Positions 10,570-19,747 are shown, counted from the first letter of the stretch. The stretch: DNA of 64,000 nt from Aerococcus urinaehominis (GCF_001543245.1 NZ_CP014163.1:806001-870000); one strand, 5' to 3'. Notes: generated by a model not told the origin, from the letters alone. Program-made: numbers and translations.

Positions 10570-10848
10570 TTAGCGACGAGTAGTTTTGTCGTCTTTACCA
10601 TGTCCACGGTAAGTACGGGTTGGTACGAATTCACCTAATTTGTGACCAACCATGTCTTCTTGGATGTAAACTGGTACGTGTTTGCGGCCATCGTATACAG
10701 CAATTGTTAACCCGATAAAGTTAGGGAAAATTGTTGAACGGCGTGACCAAGTTTTAATGACTTGTTTCTTTTCTGCTCCTTCTTGTGCGACCACTTTTTT
10801 CATTAAGTGGTCATCACAGAAAGGCCCTTTTTTCAAGCTACGGCTCAT
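10570..10848 (-). CDS. rpsS: 30S ribosomal protein S19
   Basis: Small-subunit head protein S19, 92 aa. The sequence [19 protein letters not shown], then [20 protein letters not shown] and [20 protein letters not shown], is typical and complete. It is 41 bp after rplB and 20 bp before rplV. Confidence 0.99.
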   Translation of the reverse strand: MSRSLKKGPFCDDHLMKKVVAQEGAEKKQVIKTWSRRSTIFPNFIGLTIAVYDGRKHVPVYIQEDMVGHKLGEFVPTRTYRGHGKDDKTTRR

Positions 10849-10889
10849 GAATCAAAGACTCCTTTCGTATCTAGTTTGTCTTAGTTTAA

Positions 10890-11723
10890 TTATTTAGAAT
10901 TACGACGACGTACGATTAGCTTGTTGCTACGTGCGTTCTTATCACGAGTTTTAACACCACGGGCTGGTTTACCCCAAGGGGTTTTTTGATGTTTCAGACC
11001 GATTGGCGCTTTACCTTCACCACCACCGTGTGGGTGATCATTAGGGTTCATTACAGAACCACGAACGGTAGGACGTTTACCTGCCCAACGAGAACGACCA
11101 GCTTTACCAACATTGATTAGTTCATGTTGTTCGTTACCTACAGTACCGACAGTGGCACGACAAGTAGCTAAAATCATACGAACTTCACCAGAGTTTAGAC
11201 GAACAAGGACGTATTTGCCTTCTTTACCTAAAACTTGAGCGCTTGTACCAGCGGCACGTACTAATTGACCACCTTTGCCTGGTTTAGTTTCAATATTGTG
11301 GATGATTGTACCCACTGGAATGTTAGCTAAAGGTAAGGCATTACCTACTTTAATATCCGCTTCAGGACCAGATTGGATGCGGGTGCCTACTTCTAAACCA
11401 CGAGGGGCAAGAATATAAGCTTTAACACCATCTGTATAGTGGATTAAAGCGATATTAGCTGAACGGTTTGGATCGTATTCGATCGCTTTTACAACGCCTT
11501 CAACATTATCTTTATTGCGTTTGAAGTCGATGACCCGGTAAGCACGCTTGTTACCGCCACCACGGTGACGAACAGTGATTTTACCATCGCGACCACGACC
11601 AGCACGTTGTTTTTTAGATTCTAATAAACTTTTTTCTGGGGTTGATTTAGTAATGACACTAAAATCATAACCAGTCATATTACGACGACCATTTGTAGTC
11701 GGTTTATAATGTTTAATAGCCAT
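10890..11723 (-). CDS. rplB: 50S ribosomal protein L2
   Basis: Large-subunit protein L2, 277 aa, needed for subunit joining and peptidyl-transferase centre assembly. It begins [20 protein letters not shown] and carries the C-terminal signature [20 protein letters not shown] with the functionally important histidine, then [11 protein letters not shown]. It is part of the S10 cluster after rplW. Confidence 0.99.
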   Translation of the reverse strand: MAIKHYKPTTNGRRNMTGYDFSVITKSTPEKSLLESKKQRAGRGRDGKITVRHRGGGNKRAYRVIDFKRNKDNVEGVVKAIEYDPNRSANIALIHYTDGVKAYILAPRGLEVGTRIQSGPEADIKVGNALPLANIPVGTIIHNIETKPGKGGQLVRAAGTSAQVLGKEGKYVLVRLNSGEVRMILATCRATVGTVGNEQHELINVGKAGRSRWAGKRPTVRGSVMNPNDHPHGGGEGKAPIGLKHQKTPWGKPARGVKTRDKNARSNKLIVRRRNSK

Positions 11724-11742
11724 GGTTTACCTCCTTATATTA

Positions 11743-12030
11743 TTATTCTTCGTCTTGGAAGATTTCGATTGATTGACCTTCAGCAAGTGTTACAATCGCT
11801 TTGCGACGGTTACGTGTATAGCCTGCATAACGACCCATGCGTTTCAACTTGCCCTTAACATTCATGATGTTAACTTTTTCAACTTCTACATCGAAAATCT
11901 CTTCAATTGCTTGTTTCACTTGAGTTTTGTTAGCACCTTTTTGAACTTCAAAGGTGTATTTGTTATTGTCCATTGCTTCCATAGAAGCCTCTGTAATGAT
12001 TGGACGGATAATAATATCGTGTGCTGACAT
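11743..12030 (-). CDS. rplW: 50S ribosomal protein L23
   Basis: Large-subunit protein L23, 95 aa, the main docking site for trigger factor and SRP at the tunnel exit. It shows [20 protein letters not shown] and [20 protein letters not shown]. Its ATG overlaps the rplD stop by one base (TAATG), which suggests translational coupling to L4. Confidence 0.99.
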   Translation of the reverse strand: MSAHDIIIRPIITEASMEAMDNNKYTFEVQKGANKTQVKQAIEEIFDVEVEKVNIMNVKGKLKRMGRYAGYTRNRRKAIVTLAEGQSIEIFQDEE

Positions 12031-12653
12031 TATGCAAGTACCTCCTCTACTTTAGAAAGTGCTGCTTGTGTCATGATAACTTTTTCGTTGCTGACTAAAG
12101 CTAGAACATTTACATTGTTTTCATCAACAATTGTAACGTTAGCTAAGTTACGTCCTGATAATACAGCGTTATCGTTATCAGCTGATACTACAACTAATAC
12201 TTTAGTATCAACATTTAAGTTTGCTAACACTTCTTGGAATGCTTTAGTTTTTGGTGCTTCAAAGTTTAAGCCTTCAACTACGATCAAGTTGTCATTTGCA
12301 AGTTTCTCAGAAAGTGCTGAACGAAGTGCTAAACGACGAACTTTACGTGGTAATTTGAAAGCATAAGAACGTGGGGTTGGTCCGAATGCGCGGCCACCGC
12401 CTACCCATTGAGGAGAGCGGATAGAACCTTGACGTGCACGACCAGTACCTTTTTGACGCCATGGTTTGCGGCCACCACCGCGTACTTCGCCACGGCTTTT
12501 AACTGAATGCGTTCCTTGACGTTGAGATGCGCGTTGCATCAAAATAACATCGTACATTGCTTGCTCATTTGGCTCAATTGCGAACACATCATCGTTTAAA
12601 GTGATTTCGCCTGCTTGAGAACCATCTTGTTTAAATAATTTAACGTTAGCCAT
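12030..12653 (-). CDS. rplD: 50S ribosomal protein L4
   Basis: Large-subunit protein L4, 207 aa, with a long loop reaching the exit tunnel ([20 protein letters not shown], then [19 protein letters not shown]). In other bacteria L4 also represses its own S10 operon, and a structured leader precedes rpsJ here. Whether L4 acts on it is inference. The stop codon overlaps the rplW start by one base. Confidence 0.99.
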   Translation of the reverse strand: MANVKLFKQDGSQAGEITLNDDVFAIEPNEQAMYDVILMQRASQRQGTHSVKSRGEVRGGGRKPWRQKGTGRARQGSIRSPQWVGGGRAFGPTPRSYAFKLPRKVRRLALRSALSEKLANDNLIVVEGLNFEAPKTKAFQEVLANLNVDTKVLVVVSADNDNAVLSGRNLANVTIVDENNVNVLALVSNEKVIMTQAALSKVEEVLA

Positions 12654-12675
12654 TATTTATTTCCTCCTTCCTCAA

Positions 12676-13314
12676 TTATTCTGCTGAATTTTTAACAGCT
12701 GATTTGATTTCAATTAATGATTTCTTAGCGCCTGGTACGTTACCTTTGATTAAGATAACATTACGTTCAGCGTCAACTTTTACAATCTCTAAGTTTTGGA
12801 TTGTAATACGTTCGCCGCCCATACGGCCAGGTAATTCTTTACCTTTCCACACGCGAGAAGCATCTGATGCTTGTCCGATTGAACCTGGTGCGCGGTGGAA
12901 GTGAGAACCATGTGACATTGGTCCACGTGCTTGCCCATGACGTTTGATGTTACCTTGGAAACCTTTACCTTTTGAAGTTCCCGTTACATCAACGATGTCG
13001 CCAGCTTGGAATAATTCCACTGTTACTTCTTTGCCTGTTTCATATTCTCCTAGCTCAACATCTTTGAATTCTTTAATGAAGCGCTTAGGAGTAGTTTCTG
13101 CTTTTGCTACATGACCTTTATGAGGTTTGTTGGCTAATTTTTCGCGTTTGTCATCAAAACCTAACTGTACTGCTTCATAACCGTCTGTTTCAACGGTTTT
13201 TACTTGTAATACTACGTTTGGTTGAGCTTCGATTACTGTTACAGGGACTAATTCGCCTGACTCAGTGAAAAATTGCGTCATACCTACTTTTTTACCTAAG
13301 ATTCCTTTAGTCAT
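12676..13314 (-). CDS. rplC: 50S ribosomal protein L3
   Basis: Large-subunit protein L3, 212 aa, an early assembly protein with a loop reaching the peptidyl-transferase centre ([20 protein letters not shown], then HRAPGSIGQ). It begins [20 protein letters not shown]. It is the second gene of the S10 cluster, after rpsJ, and complete. Confidence 0.99.
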   Translation of the reverse strand: MTKGILGKKVGMTQFFTESGELVPVTVIEAQPNVVLQVKTVETDGYEAVQLGFDDKREKLANKPHKGHVAKAETTPKRFIKEFKDVELGEYETGKEVTVELFQAGDIVDVTGTSKGKGFQGNIKRHGQARGPMSHGSHFHRAPGSIGQASDASRVWKGKELPGRMGGERITIQNLEIVKVDAERNVILIKGNVPGAKKSLIEIKSAVKNSAE

Positions 13315-13374
13315 GAGTACACCTCCGTTATTTTATTTATATTAATTTAATAATATCTAAGTTATGCCAACTGA

Positions 13375-13683
13375 TTACAATTTGATTTCGATGTCTACAC
13401 CTGAAGGTAAGTCTAATTTCATTAACGCATCAACAGTTTTAGGTGTTGGGTTAATAATATCAACTAGACGTTTATGGGTGCGCATTTCAAATTGCTCACG
13501 TGAATATTTATATTTATGTGGTGAGCGGATAATTGTAAATACTGACCGTTCAGTTGGTAGCGGTACAGGACCTGCTACTTGAGCACCTGTCCGTTTTGCA
13601 GTTTCAACAATCTTTTCAGCAGATTGATCCAATGCCCGATGTTCATACGCTTTTAAGCGAATGCGAATTTTTTGTTTTGCCAT
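13375..13683 (-). CDS. rpsJ: 30S ribosomal protein S10
   Basis: Small-subunit protein S10, 102 aa, also the NusE partner of NusB in antitermination. The start is the ATG at 13683-13681 behind ATGAGGAGGAAC; it gives [20 protein letters not shown], the universal N-terminus. A longer in-frame reading up to 13743 runs through the leader and is not used. The [15 protein letters not shown]-like region ([20 protein letters not shown]) is conserved. It is the first gene of the ribosomal superoperon. Confidence 0.99.
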   Translation of the reverse strand: MAKQKIRIRLKAYEHRALDQSAEKIVETAKRTGAQVAGPVPLPTERSVFTIIRSPHKYKYSREQFEMRTHKRLVDIINPTPKTVDALMKLDLPSGVDIEIKL

Positions 13684-13848
13684 GTTAAGTTCCTCCTCAT
13701 CAATACTCATGGTTTGACTAGCTCCGCGTAAAAACCGGCTCACCCCCTAATGGCAAAGCGTCCGGGTGTGTCGCAACCTTACGCATCGTAGCTATTCGTC
13801 TCAAAGCTTGATATATCAAGCTTTGGGCGTGACTGCTTTTTACAGCAC
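13684..13848 (-). ncRNA. Structured 5' leader of the S10 operon
   Basis: The roughly 165-base leader between the promoter and rpsJ folds strongly. On the minus strand a long stem pairs TAGCTACGATGCGTAA with TTACGCGGAGCTA and encloses a loop region with GCGACACACCCGG and GTGAGCCGG. A perfect palindrome (13802-13825) precedes it. Ribosomal-protein leaders of this kind usually give feedback control, often by L4 for the S10 operon. The structure is seen; the ligand is inferred. Confidence 0.7.
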
Positions 13849-13854
13849 CATAAT

Positions 13855-13883
13855 AGTATACAAGATACTACTCTAAACTTCAA
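13855..13883 (-). promoter_or_regulatory. S10 operon promoter
   Basis: On the minus strand, -35 TTGAAG (13883-13878), a 17-base spacer and -10 TATACT (13860-13855). This near-consensus vegetative promoter would start transcription about 165 bases before rpsJ and drive the whole ribosomal superoperon. Confidence 0.85.
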
Positions 13884-14006
13884 GACTTTCCGGCAATTTT
13901 TTTCACTTTGTGACCTTAATTTCAACTTTTGTAATTACTCTGTAAAGAAAAAGGCTTTCTTCTCATCACCTTAACAACTTGTCCGTGTGTATCTTTTTTT
14001 AATAAA

Positions 14007-14044
14007 AGCAAATGCTAGCTTTTATAAATTGGCTAGCATTTGCT
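14007..14044 (-). terminator. Terminator of the SseB-like gene
   Basis: A 13-bp perfect inverted repeat, AGCAAATGCTAGC (14007-14019) with GCTAGCATTTGCT (14032-14044), followed on the minus strand by TTTTATT. The 5' arm includes the last codons of the gene at 14022, so the stop codon lies in the loop side of the hairpin. Confidence 0.8.
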
Positions 14045-14399
14045 TAATGATTTCTTTATTGAATTTTGCATTATATTTGTGCGGGTCAATTATAAAGCCA
14101 TTAACTTTACCTGGTTGGCCAATAATTATATTGGCTAATTGATCAAAAGACATGATACGTAACTGGCTGTCTGCCTGGCTAAAATTTTCACCAGCTGCTT
14201 TGCTGGAAAAACAGGCGATATAAGGATGGCCATCTGGACTAGTTAGGGTGAGCAGATGAGCACTACTTGCTTGCGAACGCTTCTTTTCTACTACATATAA
14301 ATCGGCATGACGGGCTTGGTTTAGGACTGCCAGAGTTGTTTGGTGGTCTACTTTGTTTTGGTAACTAGCTAAAGCAGCAATTAAATCTTTATTATGCAT
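14022..14399 (-). CDS. SseB N-terminal-domain family protein
   Basis: A 125-residue cytosolic protein with no signal or membrane segment. The C-terminal half (PYIACFSSKAAGENFSQADS, then MSFDQLANIII and VNGFIIDPHKYN) resembles the SseB N-terminal domain found in small Firmicutes proteins of unknown function. The biochemical role is not known. It stands alone, with its own likely promoter and terminator, between the S10 promoter and the nrd operon. The ATG start is behind AAGGGAC, a modest ribosome site. Confidence 0.7.
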   Translation of the reverse strand: MHNKDLIAALASYQNKVDHQTTLAVLNQARHADLYVVEKKRSQASSAHLLTLTSPDGHPYIACFSSKAAGENFSQADSQLRIMSFDQLANIIIGQPGKVNGFIIDPHKYNAKFNKEIIKQMLANL

Positions 14400-14424
14400 A
14401 GTTAAGTCCCTTCTGTTTTCTACT

Positions 14425-14434
14425 ATTTTAGCAA
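14425..14434 (-). promoter_or_regulatory. Possible extended -10 promoter of the SseB-like gene
   Basis: On the minus strand TTTGCTAAAAT gives an extended -10 (TGC before TAAAAT, 14430-14425), with no good -35. It lies about 25 bases before the start codon and after the nrd terminator, so it would give independent expression. Confidence 0.5.
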
Positions 14435-14476
14435 ATACTAGTTAGGAAGTGGTTTTATTTACCTAATTTTTACAAA

Positions 14477-14504
14477 GGAAAAAACCCGGGCACATGCCCG
14501 GGTT
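14477..14504 (-). terminator. Terminator of the nrdIEF operon
   Basis: On the minus strand, AACCCGGGC pairs with GCCCGGGTT around a four-base loop and is followed by TTTTTTCC. This strong GC-rich intrinsic terminator ends the nrd transcript after the structured 3' region. Confidence 0.92.
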
Positions 14505-14599
14505 CTTGCTACTATATGGACGTTAATATCATAGTAGGGTTCGACCAGTCAGACCAGGCGCCCCTACACCCTTTTGTCTTAGCTGATTTTTTCTAAATC
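14505..14599 (-). other. Structured 3' untranslated region after nrdF
   Basis: Between the nrdF stop and its terminator lie 95 bases without an ORF. The minus strand reads GGGTGTAGGGGCGCC, a direct repeat CTGGTC-TGA-CTGGTC, and a hairpin CTACTAT/ATAGTAG (14537-14531 with 14515-14509); TAGGG (in the 14570-14560 region) can alternatively pair with CCCTA. This could be a 3' stability element or a small 3'-derived RNA. The function is unknown. Confidence 0.45.
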
Positions 14600-15643
14600 T
14601 TAGCCTTTTTGATCAGCTTGCGCTTGGCGACGACGCTTTTTCTCACCCCGATAAGCCATGCGTTGCTCCCGACGGTTGTTGGTTGCCCAAGTTGCATAGT
14701 CGTCATCTGTCATGGCTTCAACTTCACCTAATAGGTAGCCATTACCCACTTGAGAGAAGAAATCGTGGTTAGAGGTACCTGTTGATATACCATTCATCAC
14801 TACTGGATTAACATCCTCGGCTGTATCTGGGAAAAGCGGATCAAAGCCGAGGTTTTGCAAAGCTTTATTAGCATTATAACGAACAAAAACGTTAACATCT
14901 TCTGTCCAGCCAATCTCATCATAGATGGTTGCTGTATATTTTTCTTCATTAGCATATAGGTCATACAGTAAGCCGTAAACCCAATTCTTTAATTCTTCTT
15001 GTTCAGCTTCAGCTAATTCATTAAAAGCTAATTGGAACTTATAACCAATATAGGTGCCATGTACCGACTCATCTCGTAAAATCAGTTTAATAATTTCTGC
15101 GACGTTAGGTAATTTATTATTTCCTAGATACCAAAGTGGCGCATAAAAACCTGAATAAAAGAGGAATGACTCTAAAAGAACTGAAGCTGCTTTTTTCTGT
15201 AGAGCAGTTCCATTTTGATAAACCTCATTAATCTTCTCTGCCTTATATTGAATCAGATCATCGTGATTGGTCCAGTCAAAAATTGCATCAATTTCCGCAT
15301 TGGTATTAAGCGTGATAAAAATAGTTGAGTAAGACTTAGCATGGACCGATTCCATAAAATGCATATTTGAAAAGACGGCTTCTTCCTTTTGGTTACGGGC
15401 ATCTTTTTGCATAACAACGGCACCCTCTTCAGATTGCAGGGTATCAAGTAAGGTTAGACCGCCAAATACCTTGCCAATCATATCTTGTTCTGCCTTGGAT
15501 AGACGGCGCCAGTCATCCAAGTCATTAGAGACAGGAATCCGGGTATCTAACCAGAACTGCTCAGTCAATTTTTCCCAGGTCAGCTTATCAACCGTATCTT
15601 CTATATCATTCCAATTGATTGCTTCATAATGTTTTGCATTCAT
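14600..15643 (-). CDS. nrdF: Ribonucleotide reductase class Ib, beta subunit
   Basis: Radical-generating small subunit of the aerobic class Ib ribonucleotide reductase, 347 aa. It supplies the tyrosyl radical (Mn or Fe cofactor) to NrdE for dNTP synthesis. The N-terminus NWNDIEDTVDKLTWEKLTEQ and the helical metal-binding regions (EEGAVVMQKDARNQKEEAVF, MHFMESVHAKSYS, ILRDESVHGTYIGYKFQ) are typical of NrdF, including the ExxH pairs. The C-terminal tail is basic (RGEKKRRRQAQADQKG), longer than in many homologues. It follows nrdE by 20 bp in the nrdIEF operon. Confidence 0.97.
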   Translation of the reverse strand: MNAKHYEAINWNDIEDTVDKLTWEKLTEQFWLDTRIPVSNDLDDWRRLSKAEQDMIGKVFGGLTLLDTLQSEEGAVVMQKDARNQKEEAVFSNMHFMESVHAKSYSTIFITLNTNAEIDAIFDWTNHDDLIQYKAEKINEVYQNGTALQKKAASVLLESFLFYSGFYAPLWYLGNNKLPNVAEIIKLILRDESVHGTYIGYKFQLAFNELAEAEQEELKNWVYGLLYDLYANEEKYTATIYDEIGWTEDVNVFVRYNANKALQNLGFDPLFPDTAEDVNPVVMNGISTGTSNHDFFSQVGNGYLLGEVEAMTDDDYATWATNNRREQRMAYRGEKKRRRQAQADQKG

Positions 15644-15663
15644 CCTAAATAGCCTCCCTTAGC

Positions 15664-17853
15664 TTAGATTGTACAACTTTCACAGTAGTTAGAACCTATC
15701 TCATCCCCATCATCAGTAAAGGTTCTAATGTAATAGATCGATTTGATATTTTGGTTCCAGGCATAGTTGCGCAGAATGTTAAGGTCCCGCGTTGTCATTT
15801 TAGTATCACCTGGTTTTTTCCATGGATACATCCCTTCAGGAATCTCTGAGCGCATAAAGAGTGTTAGGGACATACCTTGGTCGATATGGCGTTGGGCAAC
15901 TGAATAGACATCAATGACCTTGCGCATATCAATATCATAGGCCGACTTGTAATAGTCGATAGTTTCATTAGATAGATAAGGCGCAGGATAGTAGGTTTTA
16001 CCCGTTTTCTTTTCTTGGCGTTCTTCGATTAAACGTGTGATTGGCTGCAGAGAAGCAGAGGTTTCATTCACATAAGAAATTGACCCGGTCGGTGCGATAG
16101 CTAAACGATAAGCATGGTAAAGACCGTATTCTTGGACACTTTCTTTAAGGGCTTGCCAATCGGCGCTAGTCGGTAATGGAACATTCTTAAGCACTGCTTT
16201 AACCTTATCAGACTCAATTTCAAATGGTTGATTGATATATTTATCAAAATAACTGCCATCAGCATAAGCTGAATTTTCAAAATTGTAGAAGCTGGTAGCT
16301 CGTTCCTTAGCAATCTGGTTACTTGATACCAAAGACCAATAGTTAAGCGCTAAAAAGTAGGCTTCGGTTAATTCTAAAGATTCATCTGAGCCATAGTGAA
16401 TCTGATTAAGAGCAAATAAGGTATGTAGCCCCATGCCCCCTAGTCCAATTGTATGGTAACGATTATTACCATTTTTTATTGAAGGTACTGCTTCAATCGA
16501 GGTATGGTCAGTAACGAAAGTTAGGGCGCGAACAGCCACATCAACTGACTTGGCAAAATCTGGTGAAGCTACCATATTTGGAATATTGGTTGATCCTAGG
16601 TTACATGAAATGTCTGTCCCCATATAAGCGTATGACTGGTCATCGTTGATTTGTGATGGTTCTTGAATTTGTAAAATTTCAGAACATAAGTTAGACATTA
16701 CAATGGTACCATCAACGGGATTAGCCTCATTAGCAGTATCTATATTAATAATGTAAGGATAGCCAGATTCTTGTTGCAATTTAGAAATTTCATTTTCCAA
16801 CTCGCGTGCCTTCACCTTATACTTGCGAATACGGTTATTGTGGACCATATTATCATACTCTTCAGTCATATTGACATATGAGAAAGGCTTACCGTATTCT
16901 CTCTCAACATCATAAGGGCTCATTAGATACATATCTTCATTATTAGCCACTAATTCATAAAATTTATCTGGAACAGTTAAGCCCAAGGACAAGGTTTTAA
17001 CACGAATCTTCTCGTCTGCATTTTCTTTTTTGGTTGACAAAAAGCGCACAACATCAGGATGGAAAACACTTAAATAAACTACACCAGCTCCGTTACGTTG
17101 TCCAAGCTGGTTAGCATAAGAAAATGAGTCTTCGAAGAGTTTCATAACTGGAACAACACCGGAAGCGGCATTTTCAATTTTCTTAATCGGTGCGCCTTCT
17201 TCCCTTAAGTTTGAAAGATTAATCCCTACTCCACCACCATTTTTTGAAAGTTGTAAGGCGGAATTGATGGCCCGGCCGATGGCATTCATATCATCTGACA
17301 TCTCAATTAAGAAACACGATACCATCTCACCACGACGTTTACGCCCGGCATTCAGGAAGGTCGGGGTGGCAGGCTGGAAGCGTTGGCTAATCAATTCATC
17401 ACGGATGGCGGTAGCTAGTTCTGGATCACCATCAGCAAAATATAGCGCATTATAAACAATACGATCTTCGTAACGCTCCAAATAGCGCTGACCATCATCT
17501 GTTTTCATGGCATATTGTGTATAGAATTTATGGGCCCCCATAAAAGATTGGAAGCGGAATTTTTTATCGTAAGTGGTTTGCATTAAATTAGTCACAAAGT
17601 CCAAATCATACTGCTTAATAAAGGCTTCCTCTAAATAATCGTGGGCAATCAAATAACGGATTTTTTCTTCATTAGTATAGAAGAAAACAGTATTAGGGTT
17701 AACATGTTCCAAAAAATAGGCCCGGACGGCTTCCTTATCCTTATATAAGGGGATTTGGTTGTCAATCGGACGATTTAATTCATTATTTAATTTAAAATAG
17801 GTTATTTCATTTGGTGACTTAGACTCTACTGGTGTTTTCAATTTCAGCCACAA
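15664..17853 (-). CDS. nrdE: Ribonucleotide reductase class Ib, alpha subunit
   Basis: Catalytic large subunit, up to 729 aa, reducing ribonucleoside diphosphates. The active-site cysteine region is seen in VMSNLCSEILQI, and the C-terminal shuttle pair in YCESCTI, which is re-reduced by NrdH or thioredoxin. The N-terminal YFKLNNELNRPI fits NrdE, which lacks an ATP cone. No ATG exists near the start: an in-frame TAA lies three codons before the TTG at 17853, and candidates are TTG (17853), CTG (17847) and TTG (17841). The start region overlaps nrdI by about 20-35 bp, so coupled translation is likely. No nrdH gene is present here. Confidence 0.95.
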   Translation of the reverse strand: MWLKLKTPVESKSPNEITYFKLNNELNRPIDNQIPLYKDKEAVRAYFLEHVNPNTVFFYTNEEKIRYLIAHDYLEEAFIKQYDLDFVTNLMQTTYDKKFRFQSFMGAHKFYTQYAMKTDDGQRYLERYEDRIVYNALYFADGDPELATAIRDELISQRFQPATPTFLNAGRKRRGEMVSCFLIEMSDDMNAIGRAINSALQLSKNGGGVGINLSNLREEGAPIKKIENAASGVVPVMKLFEDSFSYANQLGQRNGAGVVYLSVFHPDVVRFLSTKKENADEKIRVKTLSLGLTVPDKFYELVANNEDMYLMSPYDVEREYGKPFSYVNMTEEYDNMVHNNRIRKYKVKARELENEISKLQQESGYPYIINIDTANEANPVDGTIVMSNLCSEILQIQEPSQINDDQSYAYMGTDISCNLGSTNIPNMVASPDFAKSVDVAVRALTFVTDHTSIEAVPSIKNGNNRYHTIGLGGMGLHTLFALNQIHYGSDESLELTEAYFLALNYWSLVSSNQIAKERATSFYNFENSAYADGSYFDKYINQPFEIESDKVKAVLKNVPLPTSADWQALKESVQEYGLYHAYRLAIAPTGSISYVNETSASLQPITRLIEERQEKKTGKTYYPAPYLSNETIDYYKSAYDIDMRKVIDVYSVAQRHIDQGMSLTLFMRSEIPEGMYPWKKPGDTKMTTRDLNILRNYAWNQNIKSIYYIRTFTDDGDEIGSNYCESCTI

Positions 17854-18199
17854 TCTCCTTTACTTTTTTTACATCATTTTCTGACCCCATAAACTCAAAC
17901 ATATGTAATAGGGGTAAGTGGTAATCATCACATAAATCTTTTGCCGTAAAACAGAAAAGGTCATTAAAGTTGCGATTACCGCCACCCATGACACCACGAC
18001 AATAAGATAAATTTTTGCCACTCTCTAAAAAATCGTTCAGTACATCAGTGACCTCGATTGCATAGGTTGGTGCAACTAATATAAAATCCTGATCTATTTC
18101 AGTAAAGCAATTACTATCATCAATTTCTAAAGAGGGTTGGTCCAACTTGGCTACAAAACGCCTCGTATTACCGACCACAGACATGTAAACAAATAGCAT
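17819..18199 (-). CDS. nrdI: NrdI flavodoxin-like protein
   Basis: Flavodoxin-like protein, 126 aa, that provides superoxide or electrons to assemble the Mn2-tyrosyl radical of NrdF. It begins MLFVYMSVVGNTRRFVAKLD; the SVVGNTRRF loop binds FMN phosphate, and CRGVMGGGNRNFNDLFC is the family glycine-rich loop. The start is the ATG at 18199, six bases after AAAAGGAGG; an in-frame ATG at 18217 precedes that site. It is the first gene of the operon and overlaps nrdE. Confidence 0.95.
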   Translation of the reverse strand: MLFVYMSVVGNTRRFVAKLDQPSLEIDDSNCFTEIDQDFILVAPTYAIEVTDVLNDFLESGKNLSYCRGVMGGGNRNFNDLFCFTAKDLCDDYHLPLLHMFEFMGSENDVKKVKEIVAEIENTSRV

Positions 18200-18225
18200 G
18201 ATAAGCCTCCTTTTCATACCAAATC

Positions 18226-18257
18226 AATATATCATGTGGTTCTGGTTAATTCAAGGT
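18226..18257 (-). promoter_or_regulatory. Likely nrd operon promoter
   Basis: On the minus strand, TTGAAT followed by a 17-base spacer and TATATT (18231-18226). Transcription would begin roughly 20 bases before the nrdI start. The NrdR-like boxes lie directly upstream of the -35. A weaker alternative -10 (TACAAT) lies between the boxes. Confidence 0.6.
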
Positions 18258-18261
18258 AAAT

Positions 18262-18307
18262 ACCCTATATATTGTATCCACAGATTTATCCACATACTAT
18301 ATTTTGA
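18262..18307 (-). promoter_or_regulatory. Two NrdR-like boxes with embedded DnaA-box-like sites
   Basis: Two AT-rich 16-mers, accctatatattgtat (18262-18277) and acatactatattttga (18292-18307), have cores CTATATATTG and CTATATTTTG exactly 32 bp apart. This fits paired NrdR boxes, the ATP/dATP-sensing repressor sites of nrd promoters. Between and over them lie GTATCCACA (18274-18282) and TTATCCACA (18286-18294); the latter is the consensus DnaA box. The sequence match is seen; binding is inferred. Confidence 0.65.
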
Positions 18308-18442
18308 TTACATTTAAATAGCTAAACCGAACAAATCAAGCTTTTGGCGAGAATAAAATGATTAGCTAATTTGTCAACCACTAGATATAGTGAACGATAG
18401 CTACACCATAAAAACTCTTATTGTTTTTCATTGCTTGCACAC

Positions 18443-18473
18443 AAAAAACCTAGCAGTTAGACTGCTAGGTTTT
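18443..18473 (-). terminator. Terminator of tuf
   Basis: AAAACCTAGCAGT pairs with ACTGCTAGGTTTT around TAG, followed on the minus strand by a T run. A strong intrinsic terminator directly after tuf. Confidence 0.92.
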
Positions 18474-18495
18474 CGTTAAGTTCGAACAATTTAAA

Positions 18496-19683
18496 TTATG
18501 CTAAGATCTTAGAAACAACGCCGGCACCTACAGTACGGCCACCTTCACGGATTGAGAAGTTAGTACCATCTTCAATCGCAACTGGGTTGATAAGTTCAAC
18601 TTCCATAGTTACGTTGTCACCAGGCATAACCATTTGAGTACCTTCAGGTAAAGTGATTACACCAGTGATATCTGTTGTACGGAAGTAGAATTGTGGACGG
18701 TAGTTAGATAGGAATGGCGTATGACGGCCACCTTCTTCTTTAGTCAACACGTATACTTCAGCCTCAAATTTAGTATGAGGAGTGATAGTACCTGGTTGAG
18801 CTAAAACTTGACCACGTTGGATATCTTCACGTTGTACACCACGTAATAAGGCACCAATGTTGTCACCTGCTTGAGCATAGTCAAGAGTTTTACGGAACAT
18901 TTCAACACCAGTAACAACTGATTTTTCGATTTGTGGGTTGATACCAACGATATCAACTTCGTCACCAGTACGAACTTCACCACGTTCTACACGACCGGTA
19001 GCAACTGTACCACGACCAGTAATTGAGAATACGTCCTCAACTGGCATCATGAATGGTTTGTCAGTATCACGTTCTGGAGTTGGGATGTATGAATCAACAG
19101 CATCCATTAATTCCATGATTTTATCTTCGTATTTTTCTTCGCCTTCTAGAGCTTTAAGCGCAGAACCAGCGATTACAGGGATATCATCACCTGGGAAATC
19201 GTACTCAGATAATAAGTCACGAACTTCTAATTCTACTAATTCTAATAATTCTTCATCGTCAACCATGTCAACTTTGTTTAAGAAGACAACCATGTAAGGT
19301 ACACCTACTTGACGAGATAATAGGATATGTTCACGAGTTTGAGCCATTGGGCCATCAGTAGCAGCAATAACTAAGATCGCACCATCCATTTGAGCAGCAC
19401 CAGTGATCATGTTCTTAACGTAGTCCGCGTGTCCTGGGCAGTCAACGTGAGCATAGTGACGGTTAGCTGTTTCATACTCGATATGAGAAGTGTTGATGGT
19501 GATTCCACGTTCACGTTCTTCAGGCGCGTTATCGATTGAAGCGTAGTCTTTAGCTTCACCGAAACCTTTTTTAGCTAATACAGTTGCGATAGCAGCTGTA
19601 GTAGTAGTTTTACCGTGGTCAACGTGACCAATTGTACCAACGTTTACATGGGGTTTAGAGCGATCAAAATGTTCTTTTGCCAT
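18496..19683 (-). CDS. tuf: Elongation factor Tu
   Basis: EF-Tu, 395 aa, the GTPase that delivers aminoacyl-tRNA to the ribosome. The G domain shows [14 protein letters not shown] (G1), [14 protein letters not shown] (G2), [12 protein letters not shown] (G3) and NKVDMVDD (G4); the two beta-barrel domains follow and end [15 protein letters not shown]. It has its own strong promoter after fusA, explaining high expression. The ATG start follows AGGAGGAATT. Confidence 0.99.
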   Translation of the reverse strand: MAKEHFDRSKPHVNVGTIGHVDHGKTTTTAAIATVLAKKGFGEAKDYASIDNAPEERERGITINTSHIEYETANRHYAHVDCPGHADYVKNMITGAAQMDGAILVIAATDGPMAQTREHILLSRQVGVPYMVVFLNKVDMVDDEELLELVELEVRDLLSEYDFPGDDIPVIAGSALKALEGEEKYEDKIMELMDAVDSYIPTPERDTDKPFMMPVEDVFSITGRGTVATGRVERGEVRTGDEVDIVGINPQIEKSVVTGVEMFRKTLDYAQAGDNIGALLRGVQREDIQRGQVLAQPGTITPHTKFEAEVYVLTKEEGGRHTPFLSNYRPQFYFRTTDITGVITLPEGTQMVMPGDNVTMEVELINPVAIEDGTNFSIREGGRTVGAGVVSKILA

Positions 19684-19747
19684 TGTGTAAAATTCCTCCT
19701 AAAGAAAAGTTATCATTTGCCATAAATAGGCTATTTTCAATAATTTT

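Noticed and set aside
13684-13743. N-terminal extension of rpsJ by 20 codons
   Set aside because: The extension runs through the structured leader and the ribosome site; S10 universally begins at the internal ATG (13683).
14530-14570. tRNA T-arm-like string GGGTTCGACC after nrdF
   Set aside because: No acceptor, D or anticodon arms can be placed around it on either strand.
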